Origin: JAAUQA01 sp036351435
Lineage (GTDB): Bacteria; Pseudomonadota; Gammaproteobacteria; Competibacterales; Competibacteraceae
Direction of reading: 5' to 3'
Assembly (NCBI GenBank): GCA_036351435.1
Contig: JAZBPA010000266.1
Coordinates: 1 to 10,698 of the forward strand
DNA: 10,698 bases
A model generated the notes under the pieces. That model saw only the letters and a list, made by a program, of their open reading frames with translations, was not told the DNA's origin and made no database searches. The position numbers were made by a program, and so were the translations under genes. Numbering within the stretch: the first letter of the stretch is position 1; every line of letters begins with the position of its first letter. Below are positions 1 to 6,985 of this stretch, in pieces.

Positions 1-251
1 ACCAGGGCCGGTGACGTAATCAGTCAACGAGGCAAATTTCACCCGCCTACTCCGGCGGGTGTGGATTGAAACAGGCGCTTGTTGAAGATGAGATGACTTA
101 TCCGGCTGATTTCACCCGCCTACTCCGGCGGGTGTGGATTGAAACGATTACAGCAGATGCAGTGCAAAATCAGCCCGCACATTTCACCCGCCTACTCCGG
201 CGGGTGTGGATTGAAACAGTATCAACGATGTGCCAGAGATCCGAGAGCTGT

Positions 252-288
252 ATTTCACCCACCTACTCCGGCGGGTGTGAATTGAAAC
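252..288 (+). repeat. Degenerate internal CRISPR repeat
   Basis: This repeat differs from the other four full copies by two G-to-A changes, at repeat positions 10 (base 261) and 29 (base 280). The first replaces a G-C pair of the hairpin stem with an A-C mismatch; the second lies just before the 8-nt handle, which is intact. Unusually, the next repeat (324-360) is perfect, so the decay is not confined to the array end. Confidence 0.95.
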
Positions 289-394
289 TCGGAGACTCCT
301 GCACATCTGCCGCAATCTCAATCATTTCACCCGCCTACTCCGGCGGGTGTGGATTGAAACACCGTAGCGCATTGGGAAATAGTCCATATATGCG

Positions 395-414
395 ATTTCA
401 CCCGCCTACTCCGG
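395..414 (+). repeat. Truncated terminal CRISPR repeat
   Basis: Only the first 20 bp of the repeat remain, ending after TACTCCGG; the right arm of the palindrome and the ATTGAAAC handle are missing. This is typical of the leader-distal end of an array. The DNA after it shows no further repeat. Confidence 0.93.
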
Positions 415-581
415 TTCTCAATCAGTCGCATCGGCCCAGGCTCGCTCGGTTAAATTCGGCAACTCAACTCTAGCAAAGCAAGTCCGATGCGGCTCCTTCA
501 ACCTCTAAAATCTGTCCGAAGTATTGGTGGAGTAGAAAGCGCATTTATCCGGGTGTTTACGCCGCTGCTACCGCTACCACA
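415..581. other. Non-repeat DNA between array and small ORF
   Basis: No repeat, RNA gene or clear promoter is visible. The frame of the following ORF is open from 474, just after a TAG at 471-473, but has no ATG before 582 and no Shine-Dalgarno sequence ahead of that ATG. The segment could hold the 5' part of a decayed gene cut off by the array. Confidence 0.5.
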
Positions 582-905
582 ATGGATGCAAAAGGATATA
601 AGGCGATCTGGTTAAAGATGAAGATTCCGCAGGTCCTGACCAGAGCTTATCCTGGTTTGCGACACTTTATAGGCCGAAATCAGTGGGCACTTTTGCCGGT
701 AGATAACGGTGAACGGACGGCCACGGGAGTTTTTATTCACCAGGGCAACAGCCCGAGCAGTTCCTTGGCCTGTATCGCCGCTGCTCAGAATGAAGTGATG
801 AAGATCTGGAATAGCATTGAGCCCATCAACGAAACCAATATCTTAGTTTACGTTTACCATGCGGAACCGGCTAATCCTGGCGGCTATCCGATGCCATTGT
901 TTTAG
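582..905 (+). CDS. Hypothetical protein, 107 aa
   Basis: I do not recognise this protein. It is small and soluble in appearance, with no signal peptide or membrane segment. Visible features are an aromatic and basic N-terminus (GYKAIWLKMK), a central RNQWALLPVDNGERTATGVF stretch, and a proline- and glycine-rich C-terminus. It is read as coding because the frame is long, amino-acid use is balanced, and it fits the gap between the array and the convergent ppk2 (15 bp between stop codons). Against this, there is no ribosome binding site before the ATG, and the same frame is open upstream to 474, which would add about 36 residues rich in Ala and Thr near the join. It may therefore be the 3' remnant of a longer gene disrupted beside the CRISPR array. 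Confidence 0.5.
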   Translation: MDAKGYKAIWLKMKIPQVLTRAYPGLRHFIGRNQWALLPVDNGERTATGVFIHQGNSPSSSLACIAAAQNEVMKIWNSIEPINETNILVYVYHAEPANPGGYPMPLF

Positions 906-920
906 CTACACGGCAACAGA

Positions 921-1898
921 TCAATCGACGCTCGAACTCGATCGGTGATATCGGGTTACGATATCAGGGTCGGGCGCAAGTGATGTCCGCGGGTTGTCTT
1001 TCCCCTCGTAGGGCAACATGGACAGCACATAGCGCATGCTTTCGAGTCGGGCTTTCTTTTTGTCGTTCGCCTGCACAATGATCCACGGACTGTACGAGGT
1101 GTGGGTTTTGCTGAACATCCGCTCCTTGTATTTAGTGTATACGTCCCACCGTTGTTGGGCTCGTTCGTCGACTGGGCTAATCTTCCATTGCTTAAGCGGA
1201 TCATCGCGCCGCGAGTCAAATCGTTCCGCTTGCACGTTTTTGGCAATCGAAAACCAGAATTTCACCAACTCCAGGTTGTCCTCGTACAGCATATGCTCAA
1301 ATTCCGGCACCTGTTGCATGAAAGTCCTGTACTGATCTTGAGTGCAAAATTCCATGACCGGCTCGACGACCGCTCTGTTGTACCAACTCCGATCGAAGAA
1401 TACGATTTCGCCGGGATTGGGTAGTTGTTCCGCATAGCGCTGGAAATACCATTGGCCTTGTTGGACTTCGGTAGGTTTTGGCAACGCCACCACCCGGGCT
1501 GAGCGGGGGTTGAGATGTTCTATGAACCGGCGGATGGTGCCGCCCTTACCTGCGGCGTCCCGCCCTTCGAAGATGATGGCCACGCGTCGGTTTGATAGTT
1601 GAACTGATCGTTGGAGCTTCACCAGCTCGATTTGCAGCCGCTCCAACTCCTGTTCGTAGCGCAGTTTCGTCAACGCTTTGGTGATGTTTACATTTTTTGA
1701 GTTGAGTAGTTCGCGTAGGCCGCGTCGGGTGTTGACGTTTAATAATTCTTCTTCGGTAAGGCGCACGGCTTTTTTCAATGTGCGACCGAACACCTTCTCT
1801 TCGGAGGTTAAGGCGTTGCCGCCTCCCGAATGTGACTTGTCCTTTTTCAAGGCTTGTTTTGAGGATAATTTGGTCAACGTACCCGATTTCTTTGCCAT
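921..1898 (-). CDS. ppk2: Polyphosphate kinase 2 (PPK2, class I-like)
   Basis: PPK2 enzymes transfer phosphate between inorganic polyphosphate and nucleotides in the cytoplasm, for example making GTP or ATP from the diphosphate. In this 325-aa protein the Walker A motif GRDAAGKGG is at residues 112-120 and is followed by TIRRFIEHLNPRSARVVALPKP. The Walker B region FFDRSWYNRAVVEPVM is at 167-182, with the conserved Asp-Arg at 169-170. The lid segment RRDDPLKQWK is at 230-239, and a conserved SPW at 270-272 leads into the last strand. The first 75 or so residues form a lysine-rich N-terminal extension, as in several proteobacterial class I members. The sequence resembles one-domain class I PPK2 (polyP-driven NDP phosphorylation); exact nucleotide preference cannot be read from sequence. 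It is a single gene, transcribed away from the nif promoter region. The Shine-Dalgarno is weak (GGGGTG about 8 nt before the ATG). Confidence 0.95.
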   Translation of the reverse strand: MAKKSGTLTKLSSKQALKKDKSHSGGGNALTSEEKVFGRTLKKAVRLTEEELLNVNTRRGLRELLNSKNVNITKALTKLRYEQELERLQIELVKLQRSVQLSNRRVAIIFEGRDAAGKGGTIRRFIEHLNPRSARVVALPKPTEVQQGQWYFQRYAEQLPNPGEIVFFDRSWYNRAVVEPVMEFCTQDQYRTFMQQVPEFEHMLYEDNLELVKFWFSIAKNVQAERFDSRRDDPLKQWKISPVDERAQQRWDVYTKYKERMFSKTHTSYSPWIIVQANDKKKARLESMRYVLSMLPYEGKDNPRTSLAPDPDIVTRYHRSSSSVD

Positions 1899-2354
1899 TC
1901 TTACGCACCCCGAGAAACATCTGAATTGGTTGGAGAGAGTCCCATCTCGATCCGCTTTGATCCCTCAATATGTTGTTTTGTCTGCTGCCTATCGCATGGA
2001 TTTCACTTCCATGGAGTGCGCGCGCCCAACGTCAAGCTGCGCCCACAGGGTATTCCGAGCCGATCAGTCACCTCTAAATGAGAATTGAATTACCTCGTTT
2101 TTGGACCAATGCCGCGTGATTGACCATGTTGTGGCCTTTTGGTACTTCACTGATTTTCAAGAATAAGATTGTTAATTCTACTTATCCTCACTGCAATAGC
2201 AAATGCTGACCGCAAGTCCAGCTGTAGTTTTTCGGATGATTAATTCCCCGATGCATACTGAAACCCAGGCGAGGCGATACCAGCGTTAGCGGGTAATTTT
2301 TTCATCCCGTGGATGAAGTGGGTGGCATCATCGGCTAATCCTCCCCCATCCTCT

Positions 2355-2370
2355 TGTCGCGAACCAGACA
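2355..2370 (+). promoter_or_regulatory. NifA upstream activator sequence
   Basis: TGT at 2355-2357 and ACA at 2368-2370 are separated by exactly 10 bases, the canonical NifA UAS (TGT-N10-ACA). It is centred about 130 bp upstream of the predicted start of transcription near 2492, the normal distance for NifA acting by DNA looping. It is flanked by T and A/G, giving a slightly extended palindrome (TTGTC...GACAAG). Confidence 0.85.
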
Positions 2371-2438
2371 AGCGCCTACTGCATTTGTCGTATACCGCAC
2401 CTCAAACCCATCTCAAGCATTATCAGTCTAGCCAATAA

Positions 2439-2451
2439 AATCAGTTAGTTA
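2439..2451 (+). promoter_or_regulatory. IHF binding site
   Basis: The 13 bases AATCAGTTAGTTA match the IHF consensus WATCARNNNNTTR at every defined position. The site lies between the NifA UAS and the sigma-54 promoter, where IHF normally bends DNA to bring NifA to the RNA polymerase. Position and match together make it credible. Confidence 0.75.
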
Positions 2452-2465
2452 TAAATGTCTGGCGA

Positions 2466-2481
2466 TGGCATAGGGTTTGCT
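2466..2481 (+). promoter_or_regulatory. Sigma-54 (RpoN) -24/-12 promoter of the nif operon
   Basis: TGGCAT (2466-2471), five bases, then TTGCT (2477-2481) match the sigma-54 consensus TGGCAY-N5-TTGCW exactly, with the required 10-bp spacing between the GG and GC. Transcription should begin about 12 bp downstream of the GC, near 2491-2493, leaving a leader of roughly 50 nt before the nifF ATG. With the upstream UAS and IHF site this predicts NifA-dependent expression under nitrogen-limited, low-oxygen conditions. Confidence 0.9.
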
Positions 2482-2544
2482 GAATTGGCTGGCAACGACT
2501 GAATTTAGTCTTTTCCTGCCTAATCGAACCAGAGGTTTTTTATC

Positions 2545-3069
2545 ATGGCAAAAATCGGTTTGTTTTTCGCGACAGATACCGGCAACACCCGCAAGGTAGC
2601 CAAAATGATCAAACGGCAATTCGAAGACGGTGAAGTTGACCTGTTCAACATCACCAAGGCGAGCACTGCCGATATGCAAGCCTATGACGCCATCATTTTC
2701 GGCACCCCGACCTTGGGCGACGGCGAACTACCGGAAACCCTGGATGAATTTATGCCGGAATTGGAAGGCGTCGATTTCACCGGCAAAACCGTCGCGCTGT
2801 TCGGACTGGGCGACCAGGAAGGCTACCCGGATGAGTTCGTCGATGCCCTCGGCATTATGTACAAAAAATTCAAAAAACTCGGTGCCGATCTGATCGGACG
2901 CTGGTCCACCGAAGGCTATGAATTCGATAAATCCAAGGCGGTCAGGAACGGGGAATTCGTCGGTTTGGTGATTGACCAGGACAATCAGGCGGAAATGACC
3001 GCAGAGCGTGTGGAAGAATGGGTCGAGGTGGTTCGTCCAGTGCTGCTGGGCGAAGCAGTCACCGGATAA
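2545..3069 (+). CDS. nifF: Nitrogen-fixation flavodoxin NifF
   Basis: This 174-aa flavodoxin would carry FMN and pass low-potential electrons to nitrogenase reductase (NifH). The phosphate-binding loop TDTGNT is at residues 10-15, the 50s FMN loop GTPTLGDGELP at 53-63, and the second isoalloxazine loop LFGLGDQEGYPDEF at 85-98. The stretch WSTEGYEF (120-127) and the following segment are characteristic of long-chain flavodoxins and very close to Azotobacter NifF. Compared with that protein as I recall it, the loop after GELP is about ten residues shorter, and the C-terminus (VVRPVLLGEAVTG) is its own. The start is supported by an AGAGG ribosome binding site at 2531-2535, 9 nt before the ATG. 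It is the first gene behind the NifA/sigma-54 promoter and is followed 71 bp later by nifE, which argues for nitrogen fixation rather than a housekeeping role. Confidence 0.93.
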   Translation: MAKIGLFFATDTGNTRKVAKMIKRQFEDGEVDLFNITKASTADMQAYDAIIFGTPTLGDGELPETLDEFMPELEGVDFTGKTVALFGLGDQEGYPDEFVDALGIMYKKFKKLGADLIGRWSTEGYEFDKSKAVRNGEFVGLVIDQDNQAEMTAERVEEWVEVVRPVLLGEAVTG

Positions 3070-3140
3070 TCGAGTCTGTTTGCCAAACCCCGAAGGTTTC
3101 GCGAACGCGGGATCTGCTAAGTCAACCCCGAGACTTGATC

Positions 3141-4550
3141 ATGAAAACCAGCGAAATCGCCGCCCTCCTGAACGAGCCGGCCTGCGAGCATAATACGAAA
3201 GCCAAAACCGGCTGCGCCCGCCCAAAACCCGGTGCCACAGCGGGAGGGTGCGCCTTCGATGGCGCTCAGATCACCTTATTGCCGATTGCCGATGTGGCCC
3301 ATGTCGTTCATGGGCCTATCGCCTGCGCCGGCAGTTCTTGGGACAATCGTGGCACCCGCTCCACTGGTCCGACTCTGTTCAAAATCGGTATGACCACCGA
3401 TTTGACCGAGCAAGACGTGATCATGGGGCGGGGCGAAAAGCGCTTGTTTCACGCCATCAAACAGGCTATCGACAGCCACGCGCCTGCCGCCGTATTCGTT
3501 TACAACACTTGCGTGCCGGCACTGATCGGCGATGACCTGGTGGCGGTCTGTAAGGCCGCCCAAGAGCGTTGGCATGTGCCGGTGGTGCCGGTCGACGCTG
3601 CCGGATTTTACGGCACCAAGAACATGGGCAACCGCATCGCCGGGGAAACCATGCTGGATCATGTGGTCGGCACCCGCGAACCGGAACCGCCACCAGTGGA
3701 CCCGCGCCGCCCCGACCTGCAAATTCACGATGTCAACCTGATCGGCGAGTACAACATCGCCGGCGAATTCTGGAACGTCTTGCCCCTGTTCGATGAGCTG
3801 GGGCTGCGCGTGTTGTGCACCTTATCCGGCGATACCCGCTATCGGGAAGTCCAGACCATGCACCGGGCGCAAGTGAGTATGGTGGTCTGTTCACGGGCGC
3901 TGCTCAACGTGGCCCGTAAACTCCAAGAACGCTATCGCATTCCCTGGTTTGAAGGCAGTTTCTACGGTATTTCCGACACCTCCAACGCGTTGCGCGATTT
4001 CGCGTTACTGCTCGACGATTCCGAGTTGATCGCCCGCACCGAAGCCCTAATCGCTCGCGAAGAAGCGGCTTTGCAAACCGAACTGGCACCCTGGCGCGAA
4101 CGGCTTACCGGTAAACGCGCCTTGCTTTACACCGGCGGGGTGAAATCCTGGTCGATTGTATCGGCATTGCAGGATTTAGGCGATGAAGTGGTCGCGACCG
4201 GCACCAAGAAGTCCACCGAAGAAGACAAAGCCCGGATTCAAGCATTGATGGGTGAGAAAGCCCGCATGATCGACGACGGCAACCCGCAAGCACTGCTGCG
4301 CGTCGCCCGCGAGCAACAGGCCGATCTGTTGGTGGCCGGAGGGCGCAATATGTACACCGCCCTCAAAGCACGATTGCCGTTTTTGGACATCAACCAGGAG
4401 CGCGAACACGGCTACGCCGGTTATCGCGGCATGGTGACTTTGGCGCGGCAACTCGTTCGTACCATCGAAAGCCCGATCTGGCCGGCGGTACGCCAACCGG
4501 CGCCTTGGCAAATGGCACCGGAGACTGCCCCGGAGACCGTTCATGGCTGA
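3141..4550 (+). CDS. nifE: FeMo-cofactor scaffold protein NifE
   Basis: NifE is the alpha-like subunit of the NifE2N2 scaffold, where the NifB product is converted to the FeMo-cofactor before transfer to NifDK. The protein has 469 residues. Cysteines at 37, 62 and 124 fall at exactly the positions of the [4Fe-4S] ligands in Azotobacter vinelandii NifE, and Cys250 matches the residue equivalent to the NifD cofactor ligand, so the scaffold should be active. Other family stretches are GPIACAGSSWDNRG (58-71), the KNMGNRIAGE region (160-169) and the NIAGEFWNVLPLFDELG region (205-221). The ATG at 3141 is chosen over an upstream in-frame ATG at 3018, which would overlap nifF and add 41 unrelated residues; the cysteine numbering fits only the 3141 start. 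A weak CGAG precedes it. Its last 8 bp overlap nifN, suggesting translational coupling of the two subunits. Confidence 0.97.
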   Translation: MKTSEIAALLNEPACEHNTKAKTGCARPKPGATAGGCAFDGAQITLLPIADVAHVVHGPIACAGSSWDNRGTRSTGPTLFKIGMTTDLTEQDVIMGRGEKRLFHAIKQAIDSHAPAAVFVYNTCVPALIGDDLVAVCKAAQERWHVPVVPVDAAGFYGTKNMGNRIAGETMLDHVVGTREPEPPPVDPRRPDLQIHDVNLIGEYNIAGEFWNVLPLFDELGLRVLCTLSGDTRYREVQTMHRAQVSMVVCSRALLNVARKLQERYRIPWFEGSFYGISDTSNALRDFALLLDDSELIARTEALIAREEAALQTELAPWRERLTGKRALLYTGGVKSWSIVSALQDLGDEVVATGTKKSTEEDKARIQALMGEKARMIDDGNPQALLRVAREQQADLLVAGGRNMYTALKARLPFLDINQEREHGYAGYRGMVTLARQLVRTIESPIWPAVRQPAPWQMAPETAPETVHG

Positions 4551-5958
4551 AATCATTAAACGCCACAAACCCCTGTCCGTCAGTCCGTTAAAAACCAGCC
4601 AACCGGTGGGGGCGACGCTGGCCTTGCTGGGGTTGGATCGCGCCATGCCGATCTTGCATGGTTCTCAAGGTTGTAGCGCCTTCGCTAAAGTATTTTTCGT
4701 GCGTCACTTCCGTGAACCGATTCCGTTGCAAACTACGGCGCTGGATTCGGTGTCCAGCATCATGGGCGGCGATGACAGCATCATCGAAGGCTTGAAAACC
4801 GTCTGTGAAAAGGCCCGGCCCGCCGTGGTGGGATTGTTGACCACCAGCTTGGCGGAAGCCCAAGGCACCGACATCTTGCGGGTCGTCAAACAATTCCGCC
4901 AACAATATCCGCAGTTCCATGCAGTACGCGTATTGTCCGTCAACACACCGGATTTTACCGGTTGTCTGGAAACCGGCTTTGCGATCACCGTGCGCGCCAT
5001 GCTTGATGCTTGGGTAGCGCCGAGCGGCAATGCAGGAACCCATCCCGGTCGGCGGTCCCGGCAAGTGAATCTGTTATGTGGTTCGCTGTTGACGCCCGGT
5101 GATCTGGAAGTGCTGCAAGACATTGTGATGAGCTTCGGGTTGCATCCGGTGCTGATCCCCAACATCGCCGATTCGCTGGATGGTCATCTCAGCGCAGTCG
5201 AATTCAGCCCGATTACCGACGGCGGCACCCCGGTATCGGCGTTTGCAAGCTTAGGCGATGCTGCGGCTACCCTGACTATCGGTGCTTCACTGAACGCCGC
5301 TGCCGATCTGCTGCACCAGCGCACCGGAGTGCCGGATCATCGCTTCGATCATTTGTTAGGGTTGGAGGCAATGGACACGCTGCTGATGACCCTTGCCGGC
5401 ATTTCCGGTCAGCCGATACCGGCGCGCTACGAACGGCAACGGTCTCAGCTGCAGGATGCCATGTTGGATACGCACTTCATGCTGACCCAAGCACGGATCG
5501 CCATCGCCGCCGATGCTGATCTGCTCAATGCCTTCGTTCATTTGTTCGCTGAAATGGGCGCGGAAGTGACTGCCGCGGTGGCTGCGGAACGCGCTCCGGT
5601 ATTAACACGCACGCCGATTGCCGAAGTGCGAATCGGTGACTTGGAAGACTTGGAAGCCTTGGTCAATGCGAACGGTGCTGATCTGCTGATCGGTAACTCT
5701 CACGCCGCCGAATCAGCCAACCGATTGGGCTTGCCGTTGTTACGCGCAGGGTTTCCGCTGTATGACCAAATTGGTGCCCATCAGCGGACTTGGATCGGCT
5801 ATCGCGGTGCTCGGCAGGCGTTATTCGACATGGCCAATACGCTGCTCGCTCATCCAGAGATTGAGCCTTACCGCTCCTTTTATTCCCATTATTATCGTCA
5901 GGAGAATGCCGATTATGACTTTGCAAAAGCATCTGCGGATTCTAGCTGGCGGCACTGA
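4543..5958 (+). CDS. nifN: FeMo-cofactor scaffold protein NifN
   Basis: NifN is the beta-like partner of NifE in the cofactor scaffold and resembles NifK. It has 471 residues, slightly longer than the roughly 460 usual in Azotobacter. The N-terminal VSPLKTSQPVGATLALLG (13-30) and ILHGSQGCSAFAKVFFVRHF (37-56) are family hallmarks; Cys44 is the single NifN ligand to the [4Fe-4S] cluster at the NifE-NifN interface, at the same number as in Azotobacter. Further conserved stretches are SVNTPDFTGCLETGF (about 129-143) and the C-terminal HQRTWIGYRGARQALFD. The start ATG lies inside the last codons of nifE, giving an 8-bp overlap. The 3' end overlaps nifX by 44 bp, which is longer than the usual 4-bp stop-start overlap. 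Confidence 0.97.
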   Translation: MAEIIKRHKPLSVSPLKTSQPVGATLALLGLDRAMPILHGSQGCSAFAKVFFVRHFREPIPLQTTALDSVSSIMGGDDSIIEGLKTVCEKARPAVVGLLTTSLAEAQGTDILRVVKQFRQQYPQFHAVRVLSVNTPDFTGCLETGFAITVRAMLDAWVAPSGNAGTHPGRRSRQVNLLCGSLLTPGDLEVLQDIVMSFGLHPVLIPNIADSLDGHLSAVEFSPITDGGTPVSAFASLGDAAATLTIGASLNAAADLLHQRTGVPDHRFDHLLGLEAMDTLLMTLAGISGQPIPARYERQRSQLQDAMLDTHFMLTQARIAIAADADLLNAFVHLFAEMGAEVTAAVAAERAPVLTRTPIAEVRIGDLEDLEALVNANGADLLIGNSHAAESANRLGLPLLRAGFPLYDQIGAHQRTWIGYRGARQALFDMANTLLAHPEIEPYRSFYSHYYRQENADYDFAKASADSSWRH

Positions 5959-6397
5959 AAAAGTGGACTCGGCAGTGGCGTTAAAAGTCGCATTCGCGAC
6001 AACCGACCGCAAACATGTCGATCAGCATTTTGGATCGGCGCAAAGCTTTGCCATTTACACCGTCAACTTACAGCAGACCACATTGGCGGAGTTCGCTCAA
6101 TTCGGTGAGCTGGAACAGGATGGTCATGAAGACAAACTGAGCGCCAAAATGGCACTGATCCGCGATTGCGTTGCGGTTTATTGTCAGGCCGTGGGCGGCT
6201 CTGCCATCCGTCAGTTATTGGCTGATGGTATCCAACCGGTGCGCGTCGAAGAAGGCACGCCGATTGAACACTTATTGCGGGATTTACAAAAGGAATGGCG
6301 TACCGCCCCGTCCGGCTGGTTAGCAAGAGCCATTGCCCGCCATGAAAAACCGACAGATCGCTTCGCGCTGATGGAAGCGGAAGGCTGGCAAGAATGA
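5915..6397 (+). CDS. nifX: NifX, FeMo-cofactor precursor carrier
   Basis: NifX binds NifB-co and the later cofactor precursor and shuttles them to and from NifEN. This 160-aa protein has the dinitrogenase iron-molybdenum cofactor domain, with the family stretch VAFATTDRKHVDQHFGSAQS at residues 25-44 and YCQAVGGSAIRQLLADGIQP later. The ATG at 5915 is preferred: AGGAG at 5900-5904 is 10 nt upstream, and the length matches Azotobacter NifX (about 158 aa). An ATG at 5906 would be too close to that ribosome binding site, and an ATG at 5762 would add 51 residues that are only nifN read out of frame. The gene starts inside nifN (44-bp overlap) and its stop overlaps the next ATG as ATGA, so translation is probably coupled along nifN-nifX-DUF269. 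Confidence 0.95.
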   Translation: MTLQKHLRILAGGTEKVDSAVALKVAFATTDRKHVDQHFGSAQSFAIYTVNLQQTTLAEFAQFGELEQDGHEDKLSAKMALIRDCVAVYCQAVGGSAIRQLLADGIQPVRVEEGTPIEHLLRDLQKEWRTAPSGWLARAIARHEKPTDRFALMEAEGWQE

Positions 6398-6903
6398 AAA
6401 CTGCAACGGCACAGACCCCAAAAATCCCCGAGGTTATGAAAATCCCGGTGGTCACCGATGACGATCCGGTTCTGGAATCAATCTTCGTTAAGGAGCTTGA
6501 GCGTCAAGTCCGTGCCCAGGATCGCTACGGTTTTTACGACAAAAGCCCCGCCGCCCGTTTGATTGATCCCTTTGTGTTGACCAAGGAACGAAAACGCGCG
6601 TTGCCCATACTCGGCAATCCTGATGCAGCAGTCATCGTCCGAGTGAATGCATTTTATAACGCGATCGCCACCTTGATTGAGCAACAGAGCGGTCAGATGG
6701 CCGCGCCGGTCATGCAGCTCAGCGCGGAAGGGTTCGGTCGGGTCTTAATCATCGTCGGCAAGCTGGCCGTTTTGGATCGTAGATTACGCGACGTGCATCG
6801 GTTCGGTTTTCGCACCACGGCGGCGTTGCAGGAGGATGGGGATAAACGTGTCGAGCAAGCACTCGCTTTGATTAATGCGTATCCCGCCCTCGCTGAAGGA
6901 TGA
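6394..6903 (+). CDS. NifX-associated nitrogen fixation protein (DUF269)
   Basis: This 169-aa protein belongs to the NifX-associated DUF269 family, which is found next to nifX in many proteobacterial nif clusters and in Azotobacter lies just after nifX. The biochemical role is not settled; position points to cofactor assembly or its insertion. The sequence carries the family layout: an acidic start (VVTDDDPVLESIFVKELERQ at 19-38), a YGFYDKSP stretch, LIDPFVLTKERKRALPILGNPD in the middle, and AEGFGRVLIIVGKLAVLDRRLRDVHRFGFR towards the end. It is all-soluble and probably helical at the C-terminus. It starts at an ATGA overlap with nifX. Confidence 0.9.
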   Translation: MKTATAQTPKIPEVMKIPVVTDDDPVLESIFVKELERQVRAQDRYGFYDKSPAARLIDPFVLTKERKRALPILGNPDAAVIVRVNAFYNAIATLIEQQSGQMAAPVMQLSAEGFGRVLIIVGKLAVLDRRLRDVHRFGFRTTAALQEDGDKRVEQALALINAYPALAEG

Positions 6904-6926
6904 ACTGGATAGGCCATGAGTTAGGA

Positions 6927-6953
6927 CCGCCGACGCAGGGATAAGCCCGGCGG
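6927..6953 (+). other. Inverted repeat before the ferredoxin gene
   Basis: CCGCCG (6927-6932) can pair with CGGCGG (6948-6953) around a 15-nt loop, in the 82-bp gap between the DUF269 gene and the ferredoxin gene. There is no T-run after it, so it is not a typical terminator; it could stabilise or tune the mRNA between the two cistrons. No sigma-54 promoter or NifA site is visible in the gap, so the ferredoxin gene is probably co-transcribed from the nifF promoter. Confidence 0.4.
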
Positions 6954-6985
6954 ATGTGTTCACAACGAGACTACAGAGGTAATGA

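Larger units (their letters stand above)
36..414 (+). CRISPR. CRISPR array, leader-distal end
   Basis: Five full 37-bp repeats lie at 36-72, 109-145, 181-217, 252-288 and 324-360, with a truncated sixth at 395-414. Spacers are 73-108 (36 bp), 146-180 (35), 218-251 (34), 289-323 (35) and 361-394 (34). Positions 1-35 are also spacer-sized, so a further repeat probably ends just before the window. Each repeat starts ATTTCACCCGCC, has a perfect 8-bp inverted repeat (CACCCGCC/GGCGGGTG) around a TACTCC loop, and ends GTGGATTGAAAC. The ATTGAAAC end is the usual crRNA 5' handle of many type I and type III systems, so the crRNA strand is +. The truncated repeat at the right end marks it as leader-distal; leader and any cas genes would lie to the left. 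Subtype is undecided: the 3' end resembles I-C repeats, but 37 bp is longer than the usual 32 bp, and type III is equally possible. Confidence 0.97.
1899..2544. other. Intergenic region between divergent ppk2 and nifF
   Basis: No convincing ORF lies here; the only long frame (1678-2088, +) is mostly antisense to ppk2. The left two thirds (1899-2340) must hold the ppk2 promoter, but I see no clear -35/-10 pair. The right third holds the nif control elements, listed separately. A second, weaker NifA-like half match, TGT-N10-ACC, lies at 2386-2401, one base off the consensus. Confidence 0.7.

Noticed and set aside
66..473. 135-aa open frame across the start of the window
   Set aside because: It is the CRISPR array read as protein: the FTRLLRRVWIET segments recur because the repeats recur.
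1678..2088. 136-aa + strand frame
   Set aside because: About half is antisense to ppk2, the translation is arginine- and serine-rich without family features, and no ribosome binding site is seen.
2326..2337. TGGCATCATCGGCT as a second sigma-54 promoter
   Set aside because: The GG-to-GC spacing is 8 rather than 10 bases, which sigma-54 does not tolerate.
3018..3140. Longer nifE start at 3018
   Set aside because: It overlaps nifF, adds 41 unrelated residues, and would shift the ligand cysteines away from the family positions, which fit the ATG at 3141 exactly.
5762..5914. Longer nifX start at 5762
   Set aside because: The extra 51 residues are nifN read in another frame; a good ribosome binding site supports 5915.
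6955..6975. NifA site before the ferredoxin gene
   Set aside because: TGT and ACA are present, but no pair is separated by exactly 10 bases, and no -24/-12 promoter follows.
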